Below are positions 27,756-36,303 of a stretch of 64,000 nt of DNA, piece by piece. This DNA is from Opacimonas immobilis (lineage in GTDB: Bacteria > Pseudomonadota > Gammaproteobacteria > Enterobacterales > Alteromonadaceae). The stretch is taken from positions 1,922,001 through 1,986,000 of the forward strand of contig NZ_CP182485.1 of assembly GCF_048282545.1 (NCBI RefSeq), written 5' to 3'. The position numbers and the translations under genes were made by a program. The first letter of the stretch is position 1. Each line of letters begins with the position of its first letter. Below the pieces are notes generated by a model, which was given only the letters and a program-made list of their open reading frames with translations, was not told the DNA's origin and did no database searches.

Positions 27756-28476
27756 GGTATTGCTTGATTAAAGGGATCGTTATCCCTTTTTGTTCAATAA
27801 GTGAAAGCTCATCGAGATCATCGATGAGCTTTTGCAGTGAATGCATATCACGCGGAACGTGCTTGAGTAAATACGACAATGCATTATCACTGTATTTGAT
27901 GCCACGCGCATTCACCATCTCCGAAAGCACCTGAAACGTATCTTCATCTGATAATGGAAATAATTGATATACCTGCCCCCAACACAATCGAGAACGCAGA
28001 TCAGGTAATTGAATCAATTCTGATTGTGGTGGTTCGGTACTAGTCAGGACGAGTCGACGATTTTGTTCGAGTAAGCGATTAATTAAATCAAATAATGCCT
28101 CTTCCCAAATCGGTTGAGCCCAAAGTGTGTTGACGTTATCTAAGACAACAAGTTCGTATTGTTCCAAACCCAAAAACATGTCACTGAGCATATCCAGTTC
28201 GGTTTGCCCGACAATCGCATGCACTAATTCCTGACAATCTAAGACAAATACCCCAACGTTTGCAGCATCGCCAGCTTGTGCAATACCATGTGCCAAATGG
28301 GTTTTACCAACACCAGCCCTACCCCATAAGAATACAAATTGGGCCGACTGCATGGATTCTGAAGGAGTCGTTTGCAGTAACTGTTGCACTGCTAATAATG
28401 CCATTTGGTTTTGTCCTGGGATAAATGATTCCAGGGACAGACTCGGATGAAGTTGTAACGATAAAGGTAACTGCAT
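27736..28476 (-). CDS. hda: DnaA regulatory inactivator Hda
   Basis: This protein of about 246 residues is homologous to the DnaA AAA+ domain. It has an N-terminal beta-clamp-binding segment (MQLPLSL), Walker A WGRAGVGKTHLAHG and sensor regions. With the DNA-loaded sliding clamp, Hda stimulates ATP hydrolysis by DnaA and prevents re-initiation. Two starts are possible: GTG at 28488 inside the DUF2066 gene, or ATG at 28476 forming a TAATG stop/start overlap, which I prefer because it places the clamp motif at the extreme N-terminus as in E. coli. The 3' end overlaps the convergent lipoprotein gene by 20 bases. Confidence 0.93.
   Translation of the reverse strand: MQLPLSLQLHPSLSLESFIPGQNQMALLAVQQLLQTTPSESMQSAQFVFLWGRAGVGKTHLAHGIAQAGDAANVGVFVLDCQELVHAIVGQTELDMLSDMFLGLEQYELVVLDNVNTLWAQPIWEEALFDLINRLLEQNRRLVLTSTEPPQSELIQLPDLRSRLCWGQVYQLFPLSDEDTFQVLSEMVNARGIKYSDNALSYLLKHVPRDMHSLQKLIDDLDELSLIEQKGITIPLIKQYLSENEE
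27770..27791 (+). terminator. Intrinsic terminator inside the convergent hda coding region
   Basis: AAAGGGAT (27770-27777) pairs with ATCCCTTT (27782-27789) around CGTT and runs into T residues, 15 bases after the stop of the plus-strand lipoprotein gene. It lies within the last codons of hda on the other strand. Confidence 0.7.
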
Positions 28477-29570
28477 TAAGGTTGCCACTGATAATTGCTA
28501 TTATCAGGCTCTAACACTTGAGAACCATTAGTTGATAACTTTGGAATAAGACGACCTCCTTGTTTAAACGTCGCTTGCAAGCGTTCTTGTGTAGCAAGAA
28601 GGTTTAGCTCGAATATTGCCGTATTGCCATGTTGAGAGACATGCCTAAAATCATCAACTATACTCAAATTTTCTAAAAAACGCTGTACCTCAGCTAAGAT
28701 CTCGATGTTAGATACGCCTGAAATGTTAATTGAATAATTGATGCGTTGGTCATTGGCAAATTGTTTTGTGTCGATTGCAAAACGCTCAGCCGTAAATTCG
28801 GTATAAAAATCCACAAACTTATTGATTAACGTTTGGGTATCCACCGCAGTGAAAGAGACTAAACGCAATAAATCCCCTTCTTTAACAAAACCATCCAGTT
28901 GCCAAAGGAATTCTGCGTTTGGATAGATCCTAGCCGCTAACGTCGAATTAACTTGATATCGCTCACTGGCATCATAAAGCGTGTCAACGAATTGTCCCCA
29001 AATGTCAATTGGTGCGACAGCGGCAACATCTTGTAGGTCATAAATTGGCAGACTTATTGGTATAGCACGACGCTGTGTTGCTTGTTCAAGTTCTATTTTT
29101 AAAACGTGTTCGCTTGCAGCGTGAATGATTTCTCTTTCGTCATTAAGTGGGTCTTGATAGATCAACCATAACAAAGCGTGTGGTCTTTGCTCACCCCACA
29201 GTGGCAATTGTTGGTCTTTTAGCCATTGTTCTAAACGTGTTTGATCGAATTCCACTTCTAATCCGACATAAGGCTGAGCAATAAAACGCGATGCCTCTAC
29301 ATAGTTTTGTGCATTATTTAACAAAGATTTCATTGCACTGTCTGACAGTACAGATTGTGTTCCTGATAGCTTCACTAAGACTTGCTGCAAGGCTTCTTTT
29401 GTCGCATTAGCCCTAGCAGAACTGGTTTGTTCTAACATAGGGGCTTGTCCTATATTCAGTGAAAACTCGGCGTTCGCAGAAGATGCACAAAAACAAGGAA
29501 AGAAAAACAAAACTAAAACTAAACTGGTTCGCGTGATAGCCAATCCCAAAAACCCACAAAAAAATGTCAA
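28476..29570 (-). CDS. DUF2066 domain-containing exported protein
   Basis: This protein of about 360 residues has a hydrophobic N-terminal signal sequence ending around CASSANA. Its body resembles the DUF2066 family (ANATKEALQQVLVKLSGTQSVL and RPHALLWLIYQD). The function is unknown. Both candidate starts are TTG (29570, or 29543, which would give a cleaner signal peptide), and neither has a strong ribosome site, so the N-terminus is uncertain. It is conserved in the order DUF2066-hda and divergent from purM in many gammaproteobacteria. Confidence 0.85.
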   Translation of the reverse strand: MTFFCGFLGLAITRTSLVLVLFFFPCFCASSANAEFSLNIGQAPMLEQTSSARANATKEALQQVLVKLSGTQSVLSDSAMKSLLNNAQNYVEASRFIAQPYVGLEVEFDQTRLEQWLKDQQLPLWGEQRPHALLWLIYQDPLNDEREIIHAASEHVLKIELEQATQRRAIPISLPIYDLQDVAAVAPIDIWGQFVDTLYDASERYQVNSTLAARIYPNAEFLWQLDGFVKEGDLLRLVSFTAVDTQTLINKFVDFYTEFTAERFAIDTKQFANDQRINYSINISGVSNIEILAEVQRFLENLSIVDDFRHVSQHGNTAIFELNLLATQERLQATFKQGGRLIPKLSTNGSQVLEPDNSNYQWQP

Positions 29571-29602
29571 AACTTATAGTGATATTGTTATGTATTTCAA
29601 AG

Positions 29603-29608
29603 TATAAT
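29603..29608 (+). promoter_or_regulatory. Candidate -10 element upstream of purM
   Basis: A perfect TATAAT lies 81 bases before the purM GTG, but no convincing -35 hexamer is seen at 16-18 bases. Between it and purM is a short inverted repeat, CGCAT/ATGCG (29638-29653), which could be regulatory. Confidence 0.4.
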
Positions 29609-29688
29609 GCACGTAAATAAACGGATTTTTTCTAGTACGCATTGGAGTATGCGATTTTCAAATTACAACTATTTCGTGAGACCGTCCT

Positions 29689-30723
29689 GTGAGCAAATCC
29701 CCACAATCCCTAAGCTATAAAGACTCTGGTGTCGACATTGACGCTGGTAATGAACTCGTCGAGCGCATTAAATCTGTAACCAAAAAAACTCATCGTCCGG
29801 AAGTTCGAGGCGGTTTAGGCGGATTTGGGGCGTTATGTGCATTACCAGAAAAGTACAAAAACCCTTTATTAGTATCAGGGACTGATGGCGTTGGTACAAA
29901 ACTGCGCTTAGCAATGGATTGTCATGAGCACTCAGGTATAGGTATTGATTTGGTAGCAATGTGTGTGAACGATTTGATTGTTCAAGGTGCTGAACCATTA
30001 TTTTTTTTGGACTACTACGCAACAGGTAAGTTAGATGTTGATGTTGCAGTAGAAGTAGTGAGTGGCATTGGTGCAGGTTGTGAGCTATCTGGTTGTGCTC
30101 TGATTGGTGGCGAAACAGCAGAAATGCCTGGGATGTATCATGGCTCAGATTATGACGTTGCTGGTTTTTGTGTCGGTGTTGTAGAAGCTGATGATGTGAT
30201 TGACGGTAGCAAAGTCAGCGATGGTGATGCATTAATTGCGCTGGCATCATCAGGTCCGCACTCTAATGGTTTTTCACTCATTCGCAAGATCATCGACGTA
30301 TCACAAGCCGATATCAGTACAGATTTAGCTGGCAGATCAATTCAGTCCCAACTGCTTGAACCTACTCGCATCTATGTCAAATCCGTTCTGACTCTTCTTG
30401 AAAATACTCCAGTACATGCCATTTCACACATTACCGGCGGTGGTTTTTGGGAAAATATACCACGTGTACTTCCTGACACGATGCAAGCCAATATCGACAC
30501 CAGTAGCTGGGAGTGGCCTGCCATCTTTACTTGGCTGCAACAACAAGGCAATGTCACAACACACGAAATGTATCGGACATTTAACTGTGGTGTCGGGTTG
30601 ATCATTGCGCTCCCACAAGAAGCTGTAGCCGAGGCTTTAACTGTGTTAAACGCACAGGGAGAAACAGCATGGCAAATTGGTACTATTAGTACCAAAACAG
30701 GTGACGCTTCGGTAGTCATGTAA
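29689..30723 (+). CDS. purM: Phosphoribosylformylglycinamidine cyclo-ligase (PurM)
   Basis: This 344-residue AIR synthetase begins at a GTG and its N-terminus, LSYKDSGVDIDAGNELVERI, aligns directly with E. coli PurM. Further family motifs are LVSGTDGVGTKLRLA, GCALIGGETAEMPGMY and HITGGGFWENIPRVLP. It closes FGAM to AIR in purine synthesis using ATP. purN follows one base after the stop. Confidence 0.97.
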   Translation: MSKSPQSLSYKDSGVDIDAGNELVERIKSVTKKTHRPEVRGGLGGFGALCALPEKYKNPLLVSGTDGVGTKLRLAMDCHEHSGIGIDLVAMCVNDLIVQGAEPLFFLDYYATGKLDVDVAVEVVSGIGAGCELSGCALIGGETAEMPGMYHGSDYDVAGFCVGVVEADDVIDGSKVSDGDALIALASSGPHSNGFSLIRKIIDVSQADISTDLAGRSIQSQLLEPTRIYVKSVLTLLENTPVHAISHITGGGFWENIPRVLPDTMQANIDTSSWEWPAIFTWLQQQGNVTTHEMYRTFNCGVGLIIALPQEAVAEALTVLNAQGETAWQIGTISTKTGDASVVM

Positions 30724-30724
30724 A

Positions 30725-31375
30725 ATGAGTCATGCTAAACGCATTGTCGTACTGATTTCAGGAAGCGGCAGTAATTTACAGTCGATTATTGAAGCCTGTC
30801 AGTCAGGCTTCATTAATGGTCAAATCGTTGGTGTCATATCTAATAAACCAGGTGCATATGGCTTAACTCGAGCATCTAATGAAGCAATTCCGACTCGAGT
30901 AGTTGATCCCAAAGTGATTGGTGGTATCCGCGATGAGTACGACACAGTGCTTCGCGAAGAAATAGATAAATTTGCTCCTGATTTAGTGGTATTGGCTGGC
31001 TTTATGCGGATTTTATCTGCCCCTTTCGTTGCCCATTACGAAGGCCGTTTGCTGAATATTCATCCTTCTTTGTTACCAAAATACAAAGGATTACACACCC
31101 ATCAACGAGCATTGGATGCGAAAGACACTGAACATGGAGTATCAGTGCATTTTGTGACAGCTGAGTTGGACGGTGGTCCAGTTGTACTGCAAGCCAAAGT
31201 GCCTATATTTGAAGATGACGATGCAGATATTCTCGCCTCTAGGGTCCAACAGCAAGAGCATCAAATTTATCCTTTAGTCGTCAAGTGGTTTGCCGACGAC
31301 AGATTAACAATGAAAAATGGCAGAGCCATACTGGATAATACCCCATTAGCAGAGGCTGGTTATGCAGCTGATTAA
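30725..31375 (+). CDS. purN: Phosphoribosylglycinamide formyltransferase (PurN)
   Basis: This 216-residue GAR transformylase has catalytic N111, H113 and D149 in LLNIHPSLLPKYKGLHTHQ and ELDGGPVV, and the GAR-binding ISGSGSNLQ near the N-terminus. It uses 10-formyltetrahydrofolate to formylate GAR. It is one base behind purM, and its end overlaps the DUF3108 gene by 14 bases. Confidence 0.97.
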   Translation: MSHAKRIVVLISGSGSNLQSIIEACQSGFINGQIVGVISNKPGAYGLTRASNEAIPTRVVDPKVIGGIRDEYDTVLREEIDKFAPDLVVLAGFMRILSAPFVAHYEGRLLNIHPSLLPKYKGLHTHQRALDAKDTEHGVSVHFVTAELDGGPVVLQAKVPIFEDDDADILASRVQQQEHQIYPLVVKWFADDRLTMKNGRAILDNTPLAEAGYAAD

Positions 31376-32120
31376 ATGGCTTGCCAATTTATTACTTCTG
31401 CTCGGTTTAACAGCAGTCTCTTTACAAGCGGCTGAAAATCAAAGTCGACCAAGTGATTTTGGATTATTTGCATTTCAGGCAAAATACCAAATAACAAGAA
31501 ATGATAGTAAAATTGGCAATGCCTCCATCACCTTAGCGCTTACTGACTCACAGGCCATATTTGATTACTATTCCAAAGTCAGTCGTTTTTTTTTGACGGA
31601 CGAGCGCAGCGAAAGAACTGTCTATCGGTTGCTGGACAACACAAAACTAATCATTCCGATATCTCCCAACACTTACGAATATATTCGCACTGGTACAGGT
31701 CCTGACGACCAACTTTTCATAGATTTTGAACGACAAACCATACAAAGCGATGATGGGATCATCTCATTTGACACCGAACACAATGACAACCAATTTTTTC
31801 GGTTAGATATTCCCTTTCGTTTGCAAAAAGGTCTCCCTATACCTTCCCAATATGAGTTTTATAACTACCGTGGTGAAGCAAGAAGCTATATTGTGGAACA
31901 GCGTGAGAACCAAATATTGAATTTACCTATTGGTCAAGTTGAGGCCGAGTATTTTGTCATAACTCGACCCAATTCAACACGACGTATCACACACGCTTGG
32001 TTTGCGGCAGAATATCAGTATCAACTGATCCGCTTGAATCAATTCAAAGATGGAAAGGAACAGGCAGATATGCGTCTAAAAAGCTTTACTCTTATTCCAT
32101 CAAAAACCGCTTCAAAATAA
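31362..32120 (+). CDS. DUF3108 domain-containing exported protein
   Basis: This 252-residue protein has a signal peptide (about 1-24, LLLLLGLTAVSLQAAENQ) and a beta-rich body with the DUF3108 pattern: FQAKYQITRNDSKIGNASITL, a central YEFYNYRGEARSY and a C-terminal TRRITHAWFAAEYQYQLIRL. The family is periplasmic and of unknown function. It lies directly downstream of purMN in many gammaproteobacteria and overlaps purN by 14 bases here, so it is probably the third gene of that operon. Confidence 0.85.
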   Translation: MQLIKWLANLLLLLGLTAVSLQAAENQSRPSDFGLFAFQAKYQITRNDSKIGNASITLALTDSQAIFDYYSKVSRFFLTDERSERTVYRLLDNTKLIIPISPNTYEYIRTGTGPDDQLFIDFERQTIQSDDGIISFDTEHNDNQFFRLDIPFRLQKGLPIPSQYEFYNYRGEARSYIVEQRENQILNLPIGQVEAEYFVITRPNSTRRITHAWFAAEYQYQLIRLNQFKDGKEQADMRLKSFTLIPSKTASK

Positions 32121-32171
32121 CAATTCATTTACAAGCTTACTTGATCTCTTAACAATATATCGCTACCATTT

Positions 32172-32188
32172 AACTGGTCAGACCTTAA
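32172..32188. promoter_or_regulatory. Candidate FadR operator upstream of fadE
   Basis: AACTGGTCAGACCTTAA matches the FadR consensus AACTGGTCnGACCwGTT, which I give from memory, at 14 of the 16 defined positions. It ends 15 bases before the fadE ATG, a position suited to repression that long-chain acyl-CoA would relieve. The assignment rests on similarity to E. coli fad sites. Confidence 0.65.
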
Positions 32189-32203
32189 TTGTTTGGAGAA
32201 AAT

Positions 32204-34759
32204 ATGTCAGAGGTTATTTGGATTGTACTTGCGATTGCTACAATCGGTTTTTGTAGTTATAAGCGCTTGTCTTTAATGGTTACTTTATTGGCTGTTGGAG
32301 CTGTCCTGGCTTTAGCCAGTGCAAGTGGTGCTAGCTTTACACTACCTTGGGTGTTATTAGCCCTAACTTTTATTTTATTCGGCCTGCCTAGTGTCAGACA
32401 AACACTCTTAAGCAAACATTTGTTGTCATTCTTTCGCAAAGTCATGCCTGAAATGTCTCAGACAGAGCAAGAGGCCATTGATGCTGGTACGGTATGGTGG
32501 GATGGCGAACTTTTTTCAGGTAAACCAAATTGGCAAAAACTCCACGCCATTAACGCCCCAGTGTTAACCGCAGAAGAAAAAGCATTTCTTGAGGGGCCAG
32601 TTGAAACCGTCTGCGCCATGGTGGATGAATGGCAAATCAACCACAAAGATGCTGATTTACCGCCTGAGATTTGGCAGTTTCTAGGCGAGCAAAAGTTCTT
32701 TGCGATGATTATCAAAAAAGAGTACGGTGGTCTTGAATTTTCAGCCTATGCACAATCTCGTGTGTTACAAAAGTTATCAGCAGTTTCTGCCGTCTTATCT
32801 ACTACTGTAGGCGTACCTAACTCTCTTGGTCCAGGTGAACTTCTGCAACACTATGGAACAAAGGCTCAACAAGACTACTATCTCCCAAGACTCGCTGTGG
32901 GTAAAGAAATTCCCTGTTTCGCACTAACTAGCCCAGAGGCTGGGTCTGATGCTGGATCTATTCCTGATCGTGGCGTTGTGTGTAAAGGGGAATGGGAAGG
33001 TGAAGAAGTTATCGGTATGCGACTGACGTTTGATAAGCGCTACATTACCCTTGCTCCTGTAGCAACCGTTATTGGTTTAGCTTTTAAACTCTATGACCCC
33101 GACGGTTTACTTGGTGATAATGAAGAGTTGGGGATAACCTGTGCCCTGCTCCCTCGTGATACCAAGGGGCTCAACATTGGCAATCGTCACTTCCCTTTGA
33201 ACGTGCCATTTCACAATGGCCCTCTTAGTGGTGAAAATATTTTTGTCCCACTGGACTACATCATCGGTGGTCAAACTATGGCCGGTAAAGGTTGGCGTAT
33301 GCTAATGGAATGTCTCTCGGTTGGTCGTTGCATCACCTTGCCTTCTTCCTCTGCCGGAGCTGCCAAGTCGATTGCACTTGCTACTGGCGCTTACTCTCGT
33401 ATTCGCCGACAATTTAGAATGCCTATCGGCCAAATGGAAGGCGTAGAAGAAATGCTCGCACGTATTGGTGCAAGCGCGTATATGATGGATGCGGTGACTT
33501 CGTTCTCTACCACTGGTATTGATAACGGAGAGAAACCATCGGTTATTTCTGCGATTTCCAAGTATCACCTCACAGAGCGTATGCGAACGGTTATTAACGA
33601 TGCAATGGATGTGCATGGTGGTAAAGGGATTTGTTTAGGACCTAATAATTATCTTGGTCGAGGCTATCAAGGAATGCCAATTTCTATTACGGTCGAAGGT
33701 GCAAATATCTTAACCCGTAATATGATGATCTTCGGACAAGGCGCGTTTCGTTGTCACCCTTATGTGTTATCAGAAATACAAGCCGCAGCGATCAAAGATA
33801 CAGCCAAAGCAACAGAACGTTTTGATCAAGCGGTATTCGGACATATTGGTTTTAGTATCAGTAACTTCTTTGGTAGCTTATGGTTTACTTTGACAAGAGG
33901 CTTTTTCAACTCAACTCCATACCATGATGAAACGGCCCAATACTACAAACGTCTTTCAGGTTATAGTGCAAATTTAGCGTTTATGACAGACTTAGCTATG
34001 GGTGTACTTGGCGGTAGCTTAAAACGACGCGAACGTTTATCCGCTCGCTTAGGTGATGTATTAAGCCACCTTTACTTGGCTTCCGCAACGTTGAAACGTT
34101 TTGATGACCAAGGACGGATCAAAGACGATTTGCCAATGGTGCATTGGAACTTGCAAGATTCTATGGCTGCCATAGAGTATGCGATTGATGAATACATTCG
34201 CAACTTCCCTGTCACACCTGTACGCTGGTTAATGCGCCTCGTTGTTCAGCCATTTGGTCAACTCCAGGCGAAACCAAATGATGTCATTGAACACCAAATT
34301 GCACACATGTTGCAAACGCCTAACCCGACTCGTACACGCTTAGGTGAAGGTCAGTTTACTGCCCGGGTACAAGGCAATTTGTTGGGTGAGCTTGAGCAAA
34401 CCCTTGACGATGTCGTCGCTGCCGAACCTATATTTGCGAAAGTGTGCAAATCCATTGGTGAAAAACGTCAATTTACCAAACTAGATGAGTTAGCAAAGAT
34501 TGCACTTGAGAAAAAAATCATTACTGATGAAGAAGCAGCTCTATTAGTTAGCGCTGAGCAAGGACGACTAAAAACCATCAACGTGGATGATTTTGCTCCA
34601 GAAGAGCTTAAACTAGGCGCCGCACCGAAGCGGAAATCGTCGACTCGAAGCGCTGCAAAACGCCCCGTTGCCGCCAAAAAGTCGACCTCTACCAAAAAAT
34701 CGGCTGCTCAGAAAGACTCAGATACAAAAGCATCTGAAGATGGAAAAGACGCAGCTTAA
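32204..34759 (+). CDS. fadE: Acyl-CoA dehydrogenase FadE with a lysine-rich C-terminal tail
   Basis: This 851-residue protein belongs to the large bacterial FadE group (E. coli 814). Two N-terminal membrane helices (about 1-60) are followed by the acyl-CoA dehydrogenase core, with LTSPEAGSDAGSIPD and GKGICLGPNNYLGRGYQGMPI, and a C-terminal region specific to FadE. It performs the first oxidation of fatty-acid beta-oxidation at the inner membrane. The ATG at 32204 is preceded by TTTGGAGAA; the frame also reads from a TTG at 32189. The last 43 residues or so form an unusual Lys/Ser/Ala tail (KRKSSTRSAAKR, KKSTSTKKSAAQK). A terminator follows. Confidence 0.95.
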   Translation: MSEVIWIVLAIATIGFCSYKRLSLMVTLLAVGAVLALASASGASFTLPWVLLALTFILFGLPSVRQTLLSKHLLSFFRKVMPEMSQTEQEAIDAGTVWWDGELFSGKPNWQKLHAINAPVLTAEEKAFLEGPVETVCAMVDEWQINHKDADLPPEIWQFLGEQKFFAMIIKKEYGGLEFSAYAQSRVLQKLSAVSAVLSTTVGVPNSLGPGELLQHYGTKAQQDYYLPRLAVGKEIPCFALTSPEAGSDAGSIPDRGVVCKGEWEGEEVIGMRLTFDKRYITLAPVATVIGLAFKLYDPDGLLGDNEELGITCALLPRDTKGLNIGNRHFPLNVPFHNGPLSGENIFVPLDYIIGGQTMAGKGWRMLMECLSVGRCITLPSSSAGAAKSIALATGAYSRIRRQFRMPIGQMEGVEEMLARIGASAYMMDAVTSFSTTGIDNGEKPSVISAISKYHLTERMRTVINDAMDVHGGKGICLGPNNYLGRGYQGMPISITVEGANILTRNMMIFGQGAFRCHPYVLSEIQAAAIKDTAKATERFDQAVFGHIGFSISNFFGSLWFTLTRGFFNSTPYHDETAQYYKRLSGYSANLAFMTDLAMGVLGGSLKRRERLSARLGDVLSHLYLASATLKRFDDQGRIKDDLPMVHWNLQDSMAAIEYAIDEYIRNFPVTPVRWLMRLVVQPFGQLQAKPNDVIEHQIAHMLQTPNPTRTRLGEGQFTARVQGNLLGELEQTLDDVVAAEPIFAKVCKSIGEKRQFTKLDELAKIALEKKIITDEEAALLVSAEQGRLKTINVDDFAPEELKLGAAPKRKSSTRSAAKRPVAAKKSTSTKKSAAQKDSDTKASEDGKDAA

Positions 34760-34773
34760 GTATAGCATGAAAC

Positions 34774-34803
34774 AAAAAGCCCATATTAAATATGGGCTTT
34801 TTT
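34774..34803. terminator. Bidirectional intrinsic terminator
   Basis: AAAGCCCATA (34776-34785) and TATGGGCTTT (34791-34800) form a perfect 10-bp stem flanked by A- and T-runs. It lies between the convergent fadE and response-regulator genes. Confidence 0.9.
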
Positions 34804-34820
34804 ATATATTGAACTAGGTA

Positions 34821-35462
34821 TTACATCTCAGCTGAATCTATCGCTTCGACTAATAACACAACTTGAGTACGCGACGTGACATTAAATTTTTTAAAAATTG
34901 CACTCACATGTGCTTTCACTGTCGCTTCTGTTACAAACAATTTATCTGCAATTTCGCGGTTTGATAGACCTTCTTTAAGACACTCTAAAACGCGAAGTTG
35001 CTTTGGTGTCAGATCCTTTACTCGTTGAATTGACGTCAACAAATCAGGTGTTTGCTCTTCTACAGTATCAATGAATTTTTCAGGTATGAAACGACCACCT
35101 TGTAAGACAGACATAATACCATGAGCAATTTTACGCGAATTAAAAGACTTTAAGATATAGCCTTTGGCGCCGTAGTGCATGGCTATGCTAACCGCTTTGT
35201 CCGTTTCATTCGCAGAAATAACGACAACGGGGGTATCTGGTGCGCATTCCATGACAGAGGTTAATCCGTAAAAGTTATCCGAACCAGGCATATTCAAATC
35301 AAGTAATATCAAATCTATGTCTGGGTGGGCCTTTATCACTTTTAATGTGGACGGTACGGAGTCGGCATGGACTATTTTTAGATCATTAAAAAAAGGGCTG
35401 ATTGAACATTCAAGCGCTTCTCTGAATAATGGATGGTCATCAGCAATCAAAAACGTACTCAT
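34821..35462 (-). CDS. NarL/FixJ-type response regulator
   Basis: This 213-residue two-component regulator has a receiver domain (about 1-120) with the acidic pair at residues 8-9, phospho-acceptor D55 in LILLDLNMPG, a switch Thr/Ser region and K104-type lysine in YILKSF. A linker and a LuxR-type helix-turn-helix (about 148-205, LTPKQLRVLECLKEGLSNREIA and TVKAHVSAIFKKF) follow. It presumably controls transcription as a dimer. No histidine kinase gene is adjacent, so its partner is unknown. Confidence 0.92.
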   Translation of the reverse strand: MSTFLIADDHPLFREALECSISPFFNDLKIVHADSVPSTLKVIKAHPDIDLILLDLNMPGSDNFYGLTSVMECAPDTPVVVISANETDKAVSIAMHYGAKGYILKSFNSRKIAHGIMSVLQGGRFIPEKFIDTVEEQTPDLLTSIQRVKDLTPKQLRVLECLKEGLSNREIADKLFVTEATVKAHVSAIFKKFNVTSRTQVVLLVEAIDSAEM

Positions 35463-35563
35463 ACAATACCTGTATTTAGCAACAATAAGAACAGTCTAGG
35501 CTAGTTTACAAACAACAACTAGAGTAAAATATTAGACTTACATCTATATTTTAGACTAGCAAA

Positions 35564-36292
35564 GTGAAAAGTGATAATTTATTTTCTGTTCCATTTCAAC
35601 GAGTAGCAGATTTCAGCTTTGATGCAAAGGTTGCTCAAGTATTCCCAGACATGATCAATCGTTCGATTCCTGGGTATACCATTATGATCCAAAACCTCGG
35701 TGAGATTGCCAATCGCTTTGCGTCTGATGGCTCAGTTATTTATGACCTGGGCTGTGCAACTGGGATAAGTACACTAAGTATTGCTCGCTCAATCACAGCA
35801 ACAAATTGTCGAGTTCTCGGGGTCGATAACTCTGGTGCAATGCTAGAACAATGTGAGCGTTTTATCCAAGCTTACCAACACTCTTCGCCAATAGAATTGA
35901 TCGAGGCTGACATCCTTGATTTAGAGTTAGAGCCCTGCTCTGTTGTCGTCATGAACTTTACCTTGCAATTTTTGCCTCCCGCTTCGCGAGAAGCAGTAAT
36001 AAAACGTATTTATGATGCCCTGGAACCTGGAGGGGTTTTGTTGCTTTCCGAAAAAGTAAAAGGCGAACATAGCCAACATGATGAACTGTTGATTCACCTC
36101 CACCACAATTTTAAACGAGACAATGGCTATAGTGACTTAGAAATAAGTCAGAAACGAACTGCCCTCGAAAACGTCATGTTACTCGATACCCAATCACAAC
36201 ATTTTGAGCGTTTTGAGGCTGCTGGGTTTGCTTCTTATACCGAGTGGTACCGCTGTTTCAATTTTACGTCAATGCTTGCGTTTAAAGCTTAA
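35564..36292 (+). CDS. cmoA: Carboxy-SAM synthase CmoA
   Basis: This 242-residue Rossmann methyltransferase-fold enzyme begins at GTG and contains RSIPGYTIMIQNLGEIANRF, the SAM motif YDLGCATGISTLSIA and NFTLQFLPP, all characteristic of CmoA. It converts SAM and prephenate to carboxy-S-adenosylmethionine. cmoB starts 11 bases after its stop, forming the usual cmoAB pair. Confidence 0.96.
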   Translation: MKSDNLFSVPFQRVADFSFDAKVAQVFPDMINRSIPGYTIMIQNLGEIANRFASDGSVIYDLGCATGISTLSIARSITATNCRVLGVDNSGAMLEQCERFIQAYQHSSPIELIEADILDLELEPCSVVVMNFTLQFLPPASREAVIKRIYDALEPGGVLLLSEKVKGEHSQHDELLIHLHHNFKRDNGYSDLEISQKRTALENVMLLDTQSQHFERFEAAGFASYTEWYRCFNFTSMLAFKA

Positions 36293-36303
36293 GAGAATGA
36301 TTC

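Noticed and set aside
29565..29570. TTGACA on the minus strand at the start of the DUF2066 frame as a -35 box
   Set aside because: No -10 hexamer occurs at proper spacing, and a promoter here would lie inside the probable coding start.
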